From positions 1 to 23,043 of the forward strand of contig NZ_WJFC01000213.1 in assembly GCF_009725235.1 (NCBI RefSeq): a DNA stretch of 23,043 nt. The letters are read 5' to 3'. Positions 1-6,723 of the stretch are shown piece by piece. Under the pieces are notes generated by a model. The model had not been told where the DNA came from, did not search any database, and saw only the letters and a list, made by a program, of their open reading frames with translations. The translations under genes and the position numbers were made by a program. This stretch comes from Scytonema sp. UIC 10036. GTDB lineage: Bacteria; Cyanobacteriota; Cyanobacteriia; Cyanobacteriales; Nostocaceae. Within the stretch, counting starts at the first letter, position 1. Each line of letters begins with the position of its first letter.

Positions 1-918
1 GTCCCCCTTGTCTCCAAAAGAAACTTCCGCAACAAATGCCAAGCGTCCTACCAACTGTCCGGCACGAATCTGGAATAATTGAATGCAGGCGTGTTGTTCG
101 TCTGCTGCTAAAGCAATGGCATCCCGTGACACAGTATCATCTGGTAAGGATACTTTTTGATCGGCTGTCAGTGACTTTAACCCAGAAATTTGGTCGCGGA
201 TACGTGCTGCTGACTCAAAGTTCAGCGCTTCTGAAGCTTTGTGCATTTGTTCTGTCAGGGTATCTATAAGTTCGTTAGACCTACCCTGGAATACCATGGC
301 GACTTTTTGGACGGTTTTGCGGTATTCCTCTGGTGAAATCATCTGCTGACACACACCCGGACAGCGACCTAAATCGTAGTTCAAGCACGGACGATCTTTA
401 AACAGTGGTTGGGGGCGCTGTCTTAGAGGAAAAATTCGCTTGCACAAGCGCAGTATTTCCCGCAGTAAGCGAGAATCTGTATAAGGTCCGTAAAATTTAT
501 CTTTTTCTTTACCGAGTTGGCGTTTGCGGGTAATGAAGATACGTGGATAGTCTTCTGACCAAGTGATACAAACATAGGGATATTTTTTATCATCTTTGAG
601 CAGAACGTTAAAGTACGGTTGGTGCTGCTTGATAAGGTTCGCTTCTAAAGCTAAGGCTTCAGCTTCTGTATCGGTGACAATGAATTCAATCTCTGTCACC
701 TGTTTTACCATCGTCGCAATCCGTTCGCTCAATCTTTGTGATTCTCGAAAGTAGGAACGAACTCGCGATCGCAACTTCCGCGATTTTCCTATATAGATAA
801 TGCGATCGCTACCGTCCCGCATCAAATAGACTCCCGGTTCTGGAGGAATTTCTTGTAGACGGTTTTCCAGACGTTCTGGATCTTTAACAAGTGGTACTGT
901 TTGAGCGGATGCTGTCAC
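1..918 (-). CDS. uvrC: UvrABC system protein C (excinuclease ABC subunit C), N-terminal part
   Basis: UvrC is the nuclease of nucleotide excision repair; it is recruited by UvrB at a lesion and cuts the damaged strand on both sides. The visible 306 residues run from the start into the window edge; full-length family members are roughly 600-630 residues, so about half is present. The N-terminal GIY-YIG nuclease domain is clear ([10 protein letters not shown], then [18 protein letters not shown]). It is followed by the conserved cysteine-containing segment [14 protein letters not shown] and a UVR (UvrB-binding) motif region ([13 protein letters not shown]). The start chosen is GTG at 918-916 ([17 protein letters not shown]), because the conserved N-terminal helix follows directly; a second GTG lies about nine codons upstream and no strong ribosome binding site is seen for either. 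The C-terminal RNase H-like and HhH domains lie outside the window. Confidence 0.96.
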   Translation of the reverse strand, partial: MTASAQTVPLVKDPERLENRLQEIPPEPGVYLMRDGSDRIIYIGKSRKLRSRVRSYFRESQRLSERIATMVKQVTEIEFIVTDTEAEALALEANLIKQHQPYFNVLLKDDKKYPYVCITWSEDYPRIFITRKRQLGKEKDKFYGPYTDSRLLREILRLCKRIFPLRQRPQPLFKDRPCLNYDLGRCPGVCQQMISPEEYRKTVQKVAMVFQGRSNELIDTLTEQMHKASEALNFESAARIRDQISGLKSLTADQKVSLPDDTVSRDAIALAADEQHACIQLFQIRAGQLVGRLAFVAEVSFGDKGD

Positions 919-1376
919 AACTAATAGTTTCTGGTATTTACACACATCTATCTAAGTCTGCCGGCGCAAATAATCGTCACTTGTTTGTAGTTGGGATGTA
1001 CGGGAAGACAGCACAACTACGAGCAGAATACAAACATTTCTTTTTTCTTGCCGACCTACCTATCTCTATTTTAAGTAAGATTACTGGAATTTTGTTCTCA
1101 ATTTCAAACTTTCTCTCTTGAAGTTTACTTTCATAAATGATTCAGCTATGGAACCTTTTTAATTTGAAATATTGTAGGTAGGCTAAAGCCACGCAGTCTA
1201 TGTGTGGGCTTTAGCCCACTACAAATAATTCTCGGTGAATTCTCATGTTACAATCATCAAACTAAGAATAGTTCGGATGAAATGAGCTTTAGTATTAAGA
1301 AACGACGGATTATCCTTTTCCAAACTTAGTTATAATGATGTTACAATTATTAACTAATTGGTAAAAAGATAAAAAA
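919..1376. other. Intergenic region upstream of uvrC
   Basis: There is no convincing gene. The stretch is AT-rich and includes the uvrC leader on the minus strand, a loose inverted repeat (GTAGTTG near 987, CAACTAC near 1014) and the palindromic repeat listed separately. A short + strand frame starting at 891 overlaps the uvrC start and looks like chance. Confidence 0.6.
1174..1222. repeat. Palindromic interspersed repeat
   Basis: Two 17-nt arms form a near-perfect inverted repeat around a 15-nt loop: left arm 1174-1190 (GTAGGTAGGCTAAAGCC) and right arm 1206-1222 (GGGCTTTAGCCCACTAC), with one mismatch. It has the look of the short dispersed palindromes common between cyanobacterial genes. 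It could also fold as a hairpin in RNA, but no T-run follows, so it is not called a terminator. Confidence 0.6.
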
Positions 1377-1548
1377 ATGAATATACAAGAATTTGAATCG
1401 CAGTATCCGGTACTATGAGCAACGTTAAATGACTGCAAACAGCGGTTTTGCTCTGGAACAACTTCAACGCAAATTTTCCCAGAGTGGCATCTATACGAGT
1501 CTCAGTCAATGCGTTGAAGACTTTATTAACGAGCAAAAGTCAGAGTAA
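1377..1548 (+). pseudogene. Decayed small ORF (frameshifted hypothetical protein)
   Basis: Two short reading frames look like the halves of one small gene. The first (ATG 1377) encodes MNIQEFESQYPVL and stops at 1416-1418. Continuing past that stop gives ATLNDCKQ in the same frame. The sequence then looks protein-like in the +1 frame, where an ATG at 1429 opens a 39-residue frame ending at 1548 and containing FALEQLQRKFSQSG and LSQCVEDFINEQ. Joined, these would make a roughly 55-residue helical protein with one nonsense change and one frameshift. The family is not recognised. The alternative is that the 39-residue ORF at 1429-1548 is an intact small gene. Both readings are tentative. Confidence 0.35.
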
Positions 1549-1569
1549 ATATGAAACAAGCATATAAAT

Positions 1570-1992
1570 TTATCTACTAAGACACGCCAATTCTTCTTGA
1601 ATTTCCTGTAAAAGATGTGAAAGATTGATAGGTTTAACAAAGTAACGACGTGCTCCCAGTTTCATTGCTTTTTCGCGATCGGCTCGAAAAGCGAAAGCTG
1701 AAACTACGATAATAGGTATATTGCCAAGCTGTGGTTGCTGCTGGATTTGTTCTAGCAGCACATAACCATCAATATCTGGTAATTTTAAGTCTAGTAAAAT
1801 TAACTCTGGCTGAAATTCATCTACACTTGAAAAAAAATTAGAGGCTTCAGCCAAGCTTTGGACGTGATACCCTTGGTAGCTTAGATAATCACTCAGCAAC
1901 ATCCTATTAACGTCATTGTCTTCAATAAGTAAAATTCGTCGAGTTTGTTGAGATTGCCGTTTCTGCAAAGCAGAAAGTAACTTTGCCGCCAT
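1570..1992 (-). CDS. Stand-alone CheY-like response regulator receiver protein
   Basis: A 140-residue protein made of little more than one receiver (REC) domain, with no DNA-binding or enzymatic output domain. The phosphorylation site is complete: acidic pair E24/D25 in LLIEDND, phospho-acceptor D68 in LILLDLKLPD, the switch residue S98 in IIVVSAFA, and K120 followed by P121 in FVKPI. Such single-domain regulators usually act as phospho-relay or docking partners of hybrid histidine kinases; no kinase is next to it, so its partner is unknown. The first 18 residues (a basic, Gln-rich lead) precede the REC fold, and the start could lie a few codons downstream. The gene stands alone, with about 770 bp of non-coding DNA upstream. 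Confidence 0.9.
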   Translation of the reverse strand: MAAKLLSALQKRQSQQTRRILLIEDNDVNRMLLSDYLSYQGYHVQSLAEASNFFSSVDEFQPELILLDLKLPDIDGYVLLEQIQQQPQLGNIPIIVVSAFAFRADREKAMKLGARRYFVKPINLSHLLQEIQEELACLSR

Positions 1993-2338
1993 TTCTACCG
2001 ATCTTTTAGGTTATGAGTCAAGAATGATTGCCAAAATTTACGATCTTGAAGAGCGTAAATCTACGTATTCAAACGGATGACAAAATTTTTATTTATGTTA
2101 TTTGTTTTTTAAATTAGAATTTTGAGTCAAAAATAAAGATGATGTTGTTAGCATCATCTTACAATATAAATTTCATAAAAACATCAAGTTTTATTGAATT
2201 TTTTCTAAAAAATCTTAAATATTACGATCGCTTTCTAATTTATTAAAATTTTGTTTATAAATCTACTTGATATAAGTAACCAATGCTTTAATCTATAGTA
2301 ATGATGTAAAGATGTAGAGAAATAGGGGAGAGGAGTAA
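1993..2338. other. AT-rich intergenic region with one perfect hairpin
   Basis: No gene is seen. The region is very AT-rich. It contains a perfect 9-bp stem (AAGATGATG at 2136-2144, CATCATCTT at 2152-2160, 7-nt loop) with no T-run after it on either strand, so it may be an operator or RNA element upstream of the response regulator rather than a terminator. Confidence 0.5.
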
Positions 2339-2342
2339 GTGA

Positions 2343-2640
2343 ACTGGAGTAATCCAGAGTAAATCGGAGCAATTTGACTTACTGGCTCCACCATGACTCA
2401 ACTTTGAACTAGTTTCAAGGTTACCCGTTGAGGGTTTCAGTCCGCTTAGAGGTCATGACTTAATGAGGTTAGCCAGCCTCAAGCGTCGGGTCAGGAACAT
2501 GACTGCGTCACACAGTACACACCAAAACCTACTAACAAGCTTTTAAGCAGTGTCGAGGCAAACAATACCCCGTAAGGGAGCGCTCAAATGAGCAACAACG
2601 TAAGTTTGGGGTGCGGTTAAGTCCGATTTACCCCAAATTA
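2343..2640 (+). ncRNA. Candidate structured RNA, possibly an ORF-less HEARO/omega-RNA element
   Basis: About 300 nt with no ORF but a dense series of short helices read on the + strand: CTGGA/TCCAG closed by a GTAA tetraloop (2344-2357), CTTTGAA/TTCAAGG (2402-2420), TGAGG/CCTCA (2464-2481), GCTT/AAGC (2539-2548), GCTC/GAGC (2582-2593), and a two-part hairpin TTTGGGGT/ACCCCAAA enclosing CGG/CCG (2605-2637). Its composition is less AT-rich than the flanks and the edges are sharp. The element starts directly after GTGA (2339-2342). HEARO RNAs, which accompany IsrB/IscB HNH proteins in cyanobacteria, are known to sit after NTGA. No IscB/IsrB gene follows, so if the assignment is right this is a solo copy. 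The family call is inference; the structured nature is seen. Confidence 0.4.
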
Positions 2641-2703
2641 CCCAAAATAATACTCATTTTTGACTACTTAGTTACATGACGGAAAAAATACGGAAAAGAA
2701 AAA

Positions 2704-2719
2704 GGAGCAATTGCGCTCC
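2704..2719 (-). terminator. Intrinsic terminator of the 293-residue PEP-CTERM gene
   Basis: Read on the minus strand, a GGAGC/GCTCC stem (loop GCAATT) is followed at once by TTTTTCTTTTCC. It lies about 40 bp past the stop codon of the gene that ends at 2761, so it fits Rho-independent termination of that gene. Confidence 0.7.
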
Positions 2720-2760
2720 CCTATTTAGTTTTTAGTTTGCAACCGTCATCTTAAGGATAA

Positions 2761-3642
2761 TTACGCCTTTTTCAATTTACGTTGTGTGGCAAATACTCCA
2801 CCAACTACCAACATACCAAGCATGACTGAAGGTTCTGGGGTTGATTTTACAGGCTTTACACCTTGAAAACTGACTTCGTAGTTACCACTGTGAGATATAT
2901 AGTCACCTTTTTCAACTAACCCAGAGTTTGTAGCTTGGAAACTGTAAAGGAAGTCAGTTACTCCGTTGTAAGTATACTTCACAACTTCACTGGCTTGGAA
3001 TCCATCTTTAATAAAATTAGCCAGTGGTCCTAACAAAGAAGCGTAAGCTTGTTTGACATTATCATGACCAGCTAAACCAATACTGATTAAGCCAGTGGAG
3101 TCATCTTGGTTAACATAGGAGATGTTGGGGTCGCTAGATTTTTGGAATCCACCATTATTGAAAAACAGGCGATAGGAAAATAGATTGTAGCCAACACCAG
3201 CTTTGATACTAAAATCTTTAAACCAACGGTTAGCTAAGTTATCTGCTCCAAAACTAGTTGTATAAGTAAGGTCGTCCTTCGTTGTAAACCAGTCTGCACC
3301 AGTTAAACTACTCAAGCTCAGGCTCTTGCCACCAATAGTACCGCTTAATGTCGTGACAGGAGCAGTTTTGAAGTTGTTCAGATTTTTGTAGAAGTTACTT
3401 TCACTGTCAGAAAAGAGTTCGACGTTACCAGTAGGACTGCTACTGTTACCCGTTAAGATGGTGGACAAACTAGCATTTGGATTAGCAAACGTATTTTCAG
3501 AATTAGCATCATATTTAATATATTGACCACCGCTAATCGAAGCATTAGTCAAGCTTCCGGCAGATGCTGGGGAGGAGGCGATCGCACTTACACCTGCAGC
3601 TATTGATGCACCAATCAAAAATTTCTTAACAAGCGTTCTCAT
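2761..3642 (-). CDS. PEP-CTERM sorting domain-containing exported protein
   Basis: A 293-residue secreted protein. It has a Sec signal peptide (MRTLVKKFLIGASIAAG, with likely cleavage after ASA at residue 28), a Ser/Asn/Gly-rich extracellular body, and a C-terminal sorting signal: the STPEP box at 267-271, a hydrophobic segment (VMLGMLVVGGVFA) and a basic tail (RKLKKA). PEP-CTERM proteins are recognised in the membrane by an exosortase and are usually linked to extracellular matrix or surface functions. The body (GSLTNASISGGQYIKYD..., LTGNSSSPTGNVEL) resembles cyanobacterial PEP-CTERM families of unknown function such as NF038130; that match is from memory and unverified. The start has a GGAG ribosome binding site eight bases upstream. 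A terminator follows (2704-2719). A second, very short PEP-CTERM gene lies upstream on the same strand, too far away for an obvious operon. Confidence 0.9.
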   Translation of the reverse strand: MRTLVKKFLIGASIAAGVSAIASSPASAGSLTNASISGGQYIKYDANSENTFANPNASLSTILTGNSSSPTGNVELFSDSESNFYKNLNNFKTAPVTTLSGTIGGKSLSLSSLTGADWFTTKDDLTYTTSFGADNLANRWFKDFSIKAGVGYNLFSYRLFFNNGGFQKSSDPNISYVNQDDSTGLISIGLAGHDNVKQAYASLLGPLANFIKDGFQASEVVKYTYNGVTDFLYSFQATNSGLVEKGDYISHSGNYEVSFQGVKPVKSTPEPSVMLGMLVVGGVFATQRKLKKA

Positions 3643-4128
3643 TTTTTGTCTCCATCAGTTATGGGGTTCATTTTTATACATTTACCCCGGTTTAAGGTTT
3701 GGCTGGCTTGACTACATATTTTGGTTTTCTTTACTACCGTTTCTTTTTCAAAACACGGCAGTTTAGGTTGCCCCTGGTCATCACCTACAGCACACATTCA
3801 GTCTACGAAACTGGGAGACGTAATAGGTTAAGTTACTGTAGACTCTATATAAACTCTAGCTAAAAATATAACGGTATTTATTGCGCTTTTTTTACGTAAT
3901 AACTTTTATTTGTTAAAAATAAAATGTTGTATTTTATACTAAAGATAAAATGGGAGATTTTAAGTGCTTTTACTAGAGCAACCAGAGACCCTTCACTCGA
4001 TCCGGCGCTCTGCAGAGCCTTGCAATCTGCATTCATACTGAATCCTCGTCTTGTACCCCCTTTATAATTTAGTCCGCACAAGAAGGACTTCGTTTGTATA
4101 GCAGCGATTTCCAATCGCTAGGCTAAAA
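3643..4128. other. Intergenic region, long leader of the PEP-CTERM gene
   Basis: No supported gene. On the minus strand the ~240 bp before the start at 3642 carry several short inverted repeats and a TATATAGAG box near 3841-3850 that could be a -10 element, implying a long untranslated leader. A 78-codon minus frame at 3878-4114 has no recognisable protein features and is not called. A small IR (AGCGATT/AATCGCT, 4103-4119) is also present. Confidence 0.5.
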
Positions 4129-4150
4129 GGGGCGCAATGCCTTGCACCCC
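4129..4150 (-). terminator. Terminator hairpin / GC-rich palindromic repeat after the small PEP-CTERM gene
   Basis: Read on the minus strand, GGGGTGCAA and TTGCGCCCC form a 9-bp stem (one G-T pair) around GGCA, followed by TTTTAGCC. It lies about 40 bp beyond the stop at 4190. The same GGGGCGCAA-type palindrome is a common dispersed repeat in cyanobacteria, so it may be both a repeat and a working terminator. Confidence 0.6.
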
Positions 4151-4189
4151 TACGACTGCGATCTATTTACCTGAAAATGGCTGTAAGTA

Positions 4190-4480
4190 CTAATTTTCTT
4201 CCTTTTTGATTTTGAAGTTGAAGTGTCTTTGCCCTCTTTTCATCAATTGGCGTTGAGTTGCAAACAAACCAAAGACTGTCATCAGCCCCAACAGTGCTGA
4301 AGGTTCTGGTACTCTTCTTCTCTGGTTCTCGTCTCGATCGATCAAAGGTACTAAAGTTGTGGTGTAGGTAAATGTGTATGGATCTGTGTTGACTTGAGCT
4401 TGTACCGAGGTGGTAGCAAGCCCGTAAAAGAATAATGTTATTGACGCGTAGCTAGCAAATTTTTTAATACTGTTCGCCAT
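4190..4480 (-). CDS. Very small PEP-CTERM protein
   Basis: A 96-residue protein that is almost entirely targeting signals. An N-terminal signal peptide (residues 1-28, hydrophobic ASITLFFYGLATTS, likely cleavage after VQA) is followed by only about 28 residues (QVNTDPYTFTYTTTLVPLI...). Then come the sorting box VPEPS at 57-61, a hydrophobic stretch (ALLGLMTVFGLFA) and an unusually long basic tail (QRQLMKRGQRHFNFKIKKEEN). The anchor resembles that of the gene at 2761-3642 (shared FATQR plus K/Q-L). Exosortase processing would leave a mature peptide of about 30 residues. It could be a genuine mini-protein or the remnant of a larger gene that lost its middle; the intact signals at both ends argue against random decay. 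A terminator follows at 4129-4150. Confidence 0.75.
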   Translation of the reverse strand: MANSIKKFASYASITLFFYGLATTSVQAQVNTDPYTFTYTTTLVPLIDRDENQRRRVPEPSALLGLMTVFGLFATQRQLMKRGQRHFNFKIKKEEN

Positions 4481-4688
4481 ACTTATATAAATCTATTCCT
4501 TCTACTTTTTGTAAACAAGGTGCTGCTATCAAATGCTAATTGTGTGTTTAACAACTAGCATTCGACTCAGGTATGAAAGCAACAGATTACTTAAGTAGTA
4601 TTTCAGTAGTTTAATTTGACTTTACGGAAAACAAGGAATAGATTTCATAAACTTATGATTAATTCCTAGTAAAGCCTTGATAAATTTC

Positions 4689-5222
4689 CTAGAGAAAATG
4701 AGAAATTCTTTGGACAGCGGTTTGTAAAACAGGTACGTCATGCACCAAAGCAAAACGAACATACCCTTCTCCAGATTTACCAAAGCCTGCACCTGGTGCA
4801 ACAGCTACTCCTGTTTGTTCCACCAATTGGGTACAAAACTCTATAGAATTTTTTCTCCAAGGTTCTGGTAACTTAGCCCAGATATACATTGTGGCACTAG
4901 GAGTAGGAACGGCCCAGCCAATTTTGTGTAAGGCACTGATAAAGCCATCTCGACGTTTGCGGAAGGTTTCAACAGTTGCTTTGACTCCCGTTTGAGGACC
5001 AGTCAGGGCTGCTATGGCACCATTCAAAATGCCTTGATACTGATTAAAATCAATTGCAGCTTTTATTTGACGCAATGCTCCAATTAATTCAGTATTACCA
5101 ATAGCAAAACCAATCCGGAAGCCGCCCATATTGTATGACTTGGAAAGGGTAAAAAATTCTATCGAGACGCTTTTGTCTGTATCGGCTTGGAAAATTGATG
5201 GGGTTGGGGATTGGGTAGACAA
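4689..5222 (-). CDS. Aminotransferase, C-terminal portion
   Basis: This is the 3' part of the interrupted aminotransferase, about 177 codons. The only initiation codon near its left edge is a TTG (5222) inside the repeat, with no ribosome binding site, so independent translation is doubtful. Real family sequence begins around PSIFQAD and includes the PLP-binding lysine (SKSYNMGGFR) and the C-terminal domain (SATMYIWAKLPEPW, VAVAPGAGFGKSGEGYVRFAL). It is in frame with the upstream portion. Confidence 0.6.
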   Translation of the reverse strand: MSTQSPTPSIFQADTDKSVSIEFFTLSKSYNMGGFRIGFAIGNTELIGALRQIKAAIDFNQYQGILNGAIAALTGPQTGVKATVETFRKRRDGFISALHKIGWAVPTPSATMYIWAKLPEPWRKNSIEFCTQLVEQTGVAVAPGAGFGKSGEGYVRFALVHDVPVLQTAVQRISHFL

Positions 5223-5453
5223 GGTAGAGGGGTAGACAAGGTAGACAAGGTAGAGGGGGTAGACAAGGTAGACAAGGTAGAGGGGGTAGACAAGGTAGAC
5301 AAGGTAGAGGGGGTAGACAAGGTAGACAAGTTAGAGGGGTAGACAAGGTAGACAAGGTAGAGGGGTAGACAAGGTAGAGGGGGTAGACAAGGTAGAAAAT
5401 TCCCCCCTTGTCCCCTTGTCCCTTGTCCCCTTGTTTCCTTGTCCTATTCTCCT
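5207..5453. repeat. Minisatellite / short tandem repeat array inside the aminotransferase gene
   Basis: On the + strand, 5214-5396 is built of 9-nt blocks GTAGACAAG and GTAGAGGGG arranged in mostly 27-nt higher-order units (two of the first, one of the second). Several units have lost one G, and one block carries T for G (5331-5332), which creates the stop. The part from about 5401 to 5445 is a second array of CCTTGTC/CCCCTTGT heptamers. The insert keeps the host gene in frame overall and encodes low-complexity (LVY LVY PLY)-type and KGTRD-type peptide repeats. It is not a CRISPR array: there are no unique spacers. Confidence 0.85.
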
Positions 5454-6089
5454 CAACACCAAATCTACATAAGGGAAATCGTGAACCAAAACCAAGTTGT
5501 GTTGCTGACAGAATGCAACAGCTTCTTTAAAGAAAGATAGAGGTGCGATCGCCGTTGTAGGATTGTGAGGGTAGCTCAGTACCATGAGTCGTGACTGTTC
5601 CAAAACTGGAGTGGGAATATCCGCGAAAACGGGTAAAAAACCGTTTTCTTCCAGCAATGGCATTGTATAGATTTGACCATTGGCGAGGTGAACTCCTCCC
5701 ATATGTGATGGGTAGCCTGGATCGAGCAGTAAGGCAAAATCTCCTGGGTTGAGCACTGCTAAAGGAAAATGACCGGTTCCTTCTTGGGAACCGATCAGGG
5801 GTAAGACTTCAGTTTCCGAATTGACGGGGATACCAAATCTTTGCTCGTACCAGTTTGCTGCTGCTTGACGAAACCCTTGGGTTCCACGAAAAAGCAAGTA
5901 GCCGTGAGTGCTTGGATCGTGTAAGGATTGGTTAATTGCTTGTATGATATGTGGTTCTGCTGGTAAGTCAGAAGACCCCAGTGATAAATCAATTAAATGT
6001 TGTCCAGAAGCAAAAGCTTTTGCTTTCGCTCTGTCCATATCAGCAAATACATTAAATTGTAAGGGTTGTAACCGTTTAGCAAATTCCAT
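5331..6089 (-). CDS. Aminotransferase, N-terminal portion up to the premature stop
   Basis: This is the open frame of 252 codons that starts the interrupted aminotransferase (MEFAKRLQPLQFNVF...). Residues 1-212 are normal family sequence, covering the small-domain N-terminus and most of the large PLP-binding domain. Residues 213-252 are encoded by repeat DNA (NKGTRDKGTRGE, then STLSTP/PCLPCLP units) and end at TAA 5331-5333. It lacks the PLP lysine, so this piece alone should not be an active enzyme. Confidence 0.7.
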   Translation of the reverse strand: MEFAKRLQPLQFNVFADMDRAKAKAFASGQHLIDLSLGSSDLPAEPHIIQAINQSLHDPSTHGYLLFRGTQGFRQAAANWYEQRFGIPVNSETEVLPLIGSQEGTGHFPLAVLNPGDFALLLDPGYPSHMGGVHLANGQIYTMPLLEENGFLPVFADIPTPVLEQSRLMVLSYPHNPTTAIAPLSFFKEAVAFCQQHNLVLVHDFPYVDLVLRRIGQGNKGTRDKGTRGEFSTLSTPSTLSTPLPCLPCLPL

Positions 6090-6093
6090 ATTT

Positions 6094-6180
6094 GGTTAGT
6101 GGTTAGTGGTTAGTGGTTAGTGGTTAGTGGTTAGTGGTTATTAGTAGCTACTAACAACTAACTACTAACAACTAACTACT
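6094..6180. repeat. Heptamer tandem repeats between thioredoxin and aminotransferase genes
   Basis: Six perfect copies of GGTTAGT (6094-6135) and a seventh variant copy are followed by a second block of ACTAACTA/CAACTAAC units to about 6180. The two blocks are roughly inverted to each other (TTAGT versus ACTAA), so the spacer can fold back. The second block runs into the last codons of the thioredoxin gene. Confidence 0.8.
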
Positions 6181-6507
6181 AACTAAGTTCTCATCTAATA
6201 TTTGAAGGAGCTTTTCTTTACCGATAACTCCTTCAATAGATGTTAGCAACTTGTCTCCTTGAATTAACCGGAGTGCAGGAACGCCTTCCACTTGGTACTG
6301 CTTAACACTCTTTGGGTTTGGATCGACTTCTATTTTGACGACTTTTAAGCGATCGCTATAGGTAGTAGCTGCTAAATTTATCAATGGTGACATCAATTGA
6401 CAAGGACCGCACCAAGAAGCCCAAAAGTAAACCAATACTGGCTGTTCGGCTTGTAACACTTCCGTTTCAAATTCAGCATCAGTGATGGTTATAACACCCT
6501 TATTCAT
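6172..6507 (-). CDS. Thioredoxin family protein
   Basis: A 111-residue single-domain thioredoxin, a cytosolic disulfide reductant. The active site WCGPC has cysteines 33 and 36 in VYFWASWCGPCQLMSP, and the cis-proline loop is GVPAL with P77. The start at 6507 (MNKGVITITD) is preferred over an in-frame ATG four codons upstream because GGAG sits seven to ten bases before it. It resembles the short thioredoxins of cyanobacteria related to Synechocystis slr0233 (y/Q type), from memory, so the subtype is unsure. The last codons lie in tandem-repeat DNA that separates it from the aminotransferase on the same strand; co-transcription is possible. Confidence 0.93.
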   Translation of the reverse strand: MNKGVITITDAEFETEVLQAEQPVLVYFWASWCGPCQLMSPLINLAATTYSDRLKVVKIEVDPNPKSVKQYQVEGVPALRLIQGDKLLTSIEGVIGKEKLLQILDENLVSS

Positions 6508-6563
6508 TGCTGTCTCCATCCAGTGGCATTGTTAAACGTTTGCTCAAAAAATACTTTACCAAA

Positions 6564-6640
6564 ATTGGGGATTGGGAATTGGGCATTGGGGATTGGGGAT
6601 TGGGAATTGGAGATTGAGAATTGGGCATTGGTTATTAATA
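6564..6640. repeat. ATTGGGN-type heptamer repeat array
   Basis: About ten consecutive 7-nt units in exact register from 6564 to 6633 (ATTGGGG, ATTGGGA, ATTGGGC, ATTGGAG, ATTGAGA, ATTGGTT), fading into ATTAATA. It fills the spacer between vipp1 and the thioredoxin gene. This is the short tandemly repeated repetitive (STRR) type found in heterocystous cyanobacteria. Confidence 0.85.
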
Positions 6641-6672
6641 TTTCTCCGTTGCCCATTGCCCGTTTAATGCAA

Positions 6673-6699
6673 AATCCCACAACCAACAGGCGTGGGATT
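6673..6699 (-). terminator. Hairpin downstream of vipp1
   Basis: AATCCCAC (6692-6699 read on the minus strand) pairs perfectly with GTGGGATT (6673-6680) around an 11-nt loop, and on the minus strand the stem runs into TTTTGC. It lies 25 bp past the stop of vipp1 and could be a weak intrinsic terminator. Confidence 0.55.
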
Positions 6700-6723
6700 A
6701 TCTCAAATAAATTTTACAAAATT

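Larger units (their letters stand above)
4689..6089 (-). pseudogene. PLP-dependent class I/II aminotransferase (DapL/aspartate aminotransferase-like), interrupted by an in-frame minisatellite with one stop
   Basis: A fold-type I aminotransferase of about 385 residues if the insert is ignored. Family features are intact on both sides: substrate/PLP residues in the first part (SYPHNPTTA with N176, HDFPYVD with D204 and Y207), and the PLP lysine in FFTLSKSYNMGGFR in the second part. Between VHDFPYVDLVL (codon 212, ending 5454) and PSIFQADTDKSVS (from about 5201) sit roughly 250 bp of tandem repeat where relatives have only a few residues. The two parts are in the same reading frame. In that frame the insert is open except for a single TAA at 5333-5331, where one repeat unit has TTA instead of GTA on the + strand. 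With that stop the product lacks the catalytic lysine. Whether the stop is real, bypassed or a sequencing error cannot be told here. Substrate is not certain; such genes are often annotated LL-diaminopimelate aminotransferase. Confidence 0.8.

Noticed and set aside
891..1121. 76-codon + strand frame
   Set aside because: It overlaps the uvrC start antisense and has no recognisable features.
3661..3850. Possible c-di-GMP type riboswitch in the PEP-CTERM leader
   Set aside because: A GGGGCAACC-like stretch was suggestive, but the conserved second half of the aptamer could not be found.
3878..4114. 78-codon minus-strand frame
   Set aside because: No protein-like features or ribosome binding site; it runs through AT-rich and palindromic intergenic DNA.
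5095..5355. 86-codon minus frame rich in PCLPCLP repeats
   Set aside because: It lies in a different frame from the aminotransferase and is produced by the repeat array; the downstream part is out-of-frame enzyme sequence.
5214..5396. Regular repeats resembling a CRISPR array
   Set aside because: Units are contiguous 9/27-nt blocks with no unique spacers and no cas genes nearby; it is a minisatellite inside a gene.
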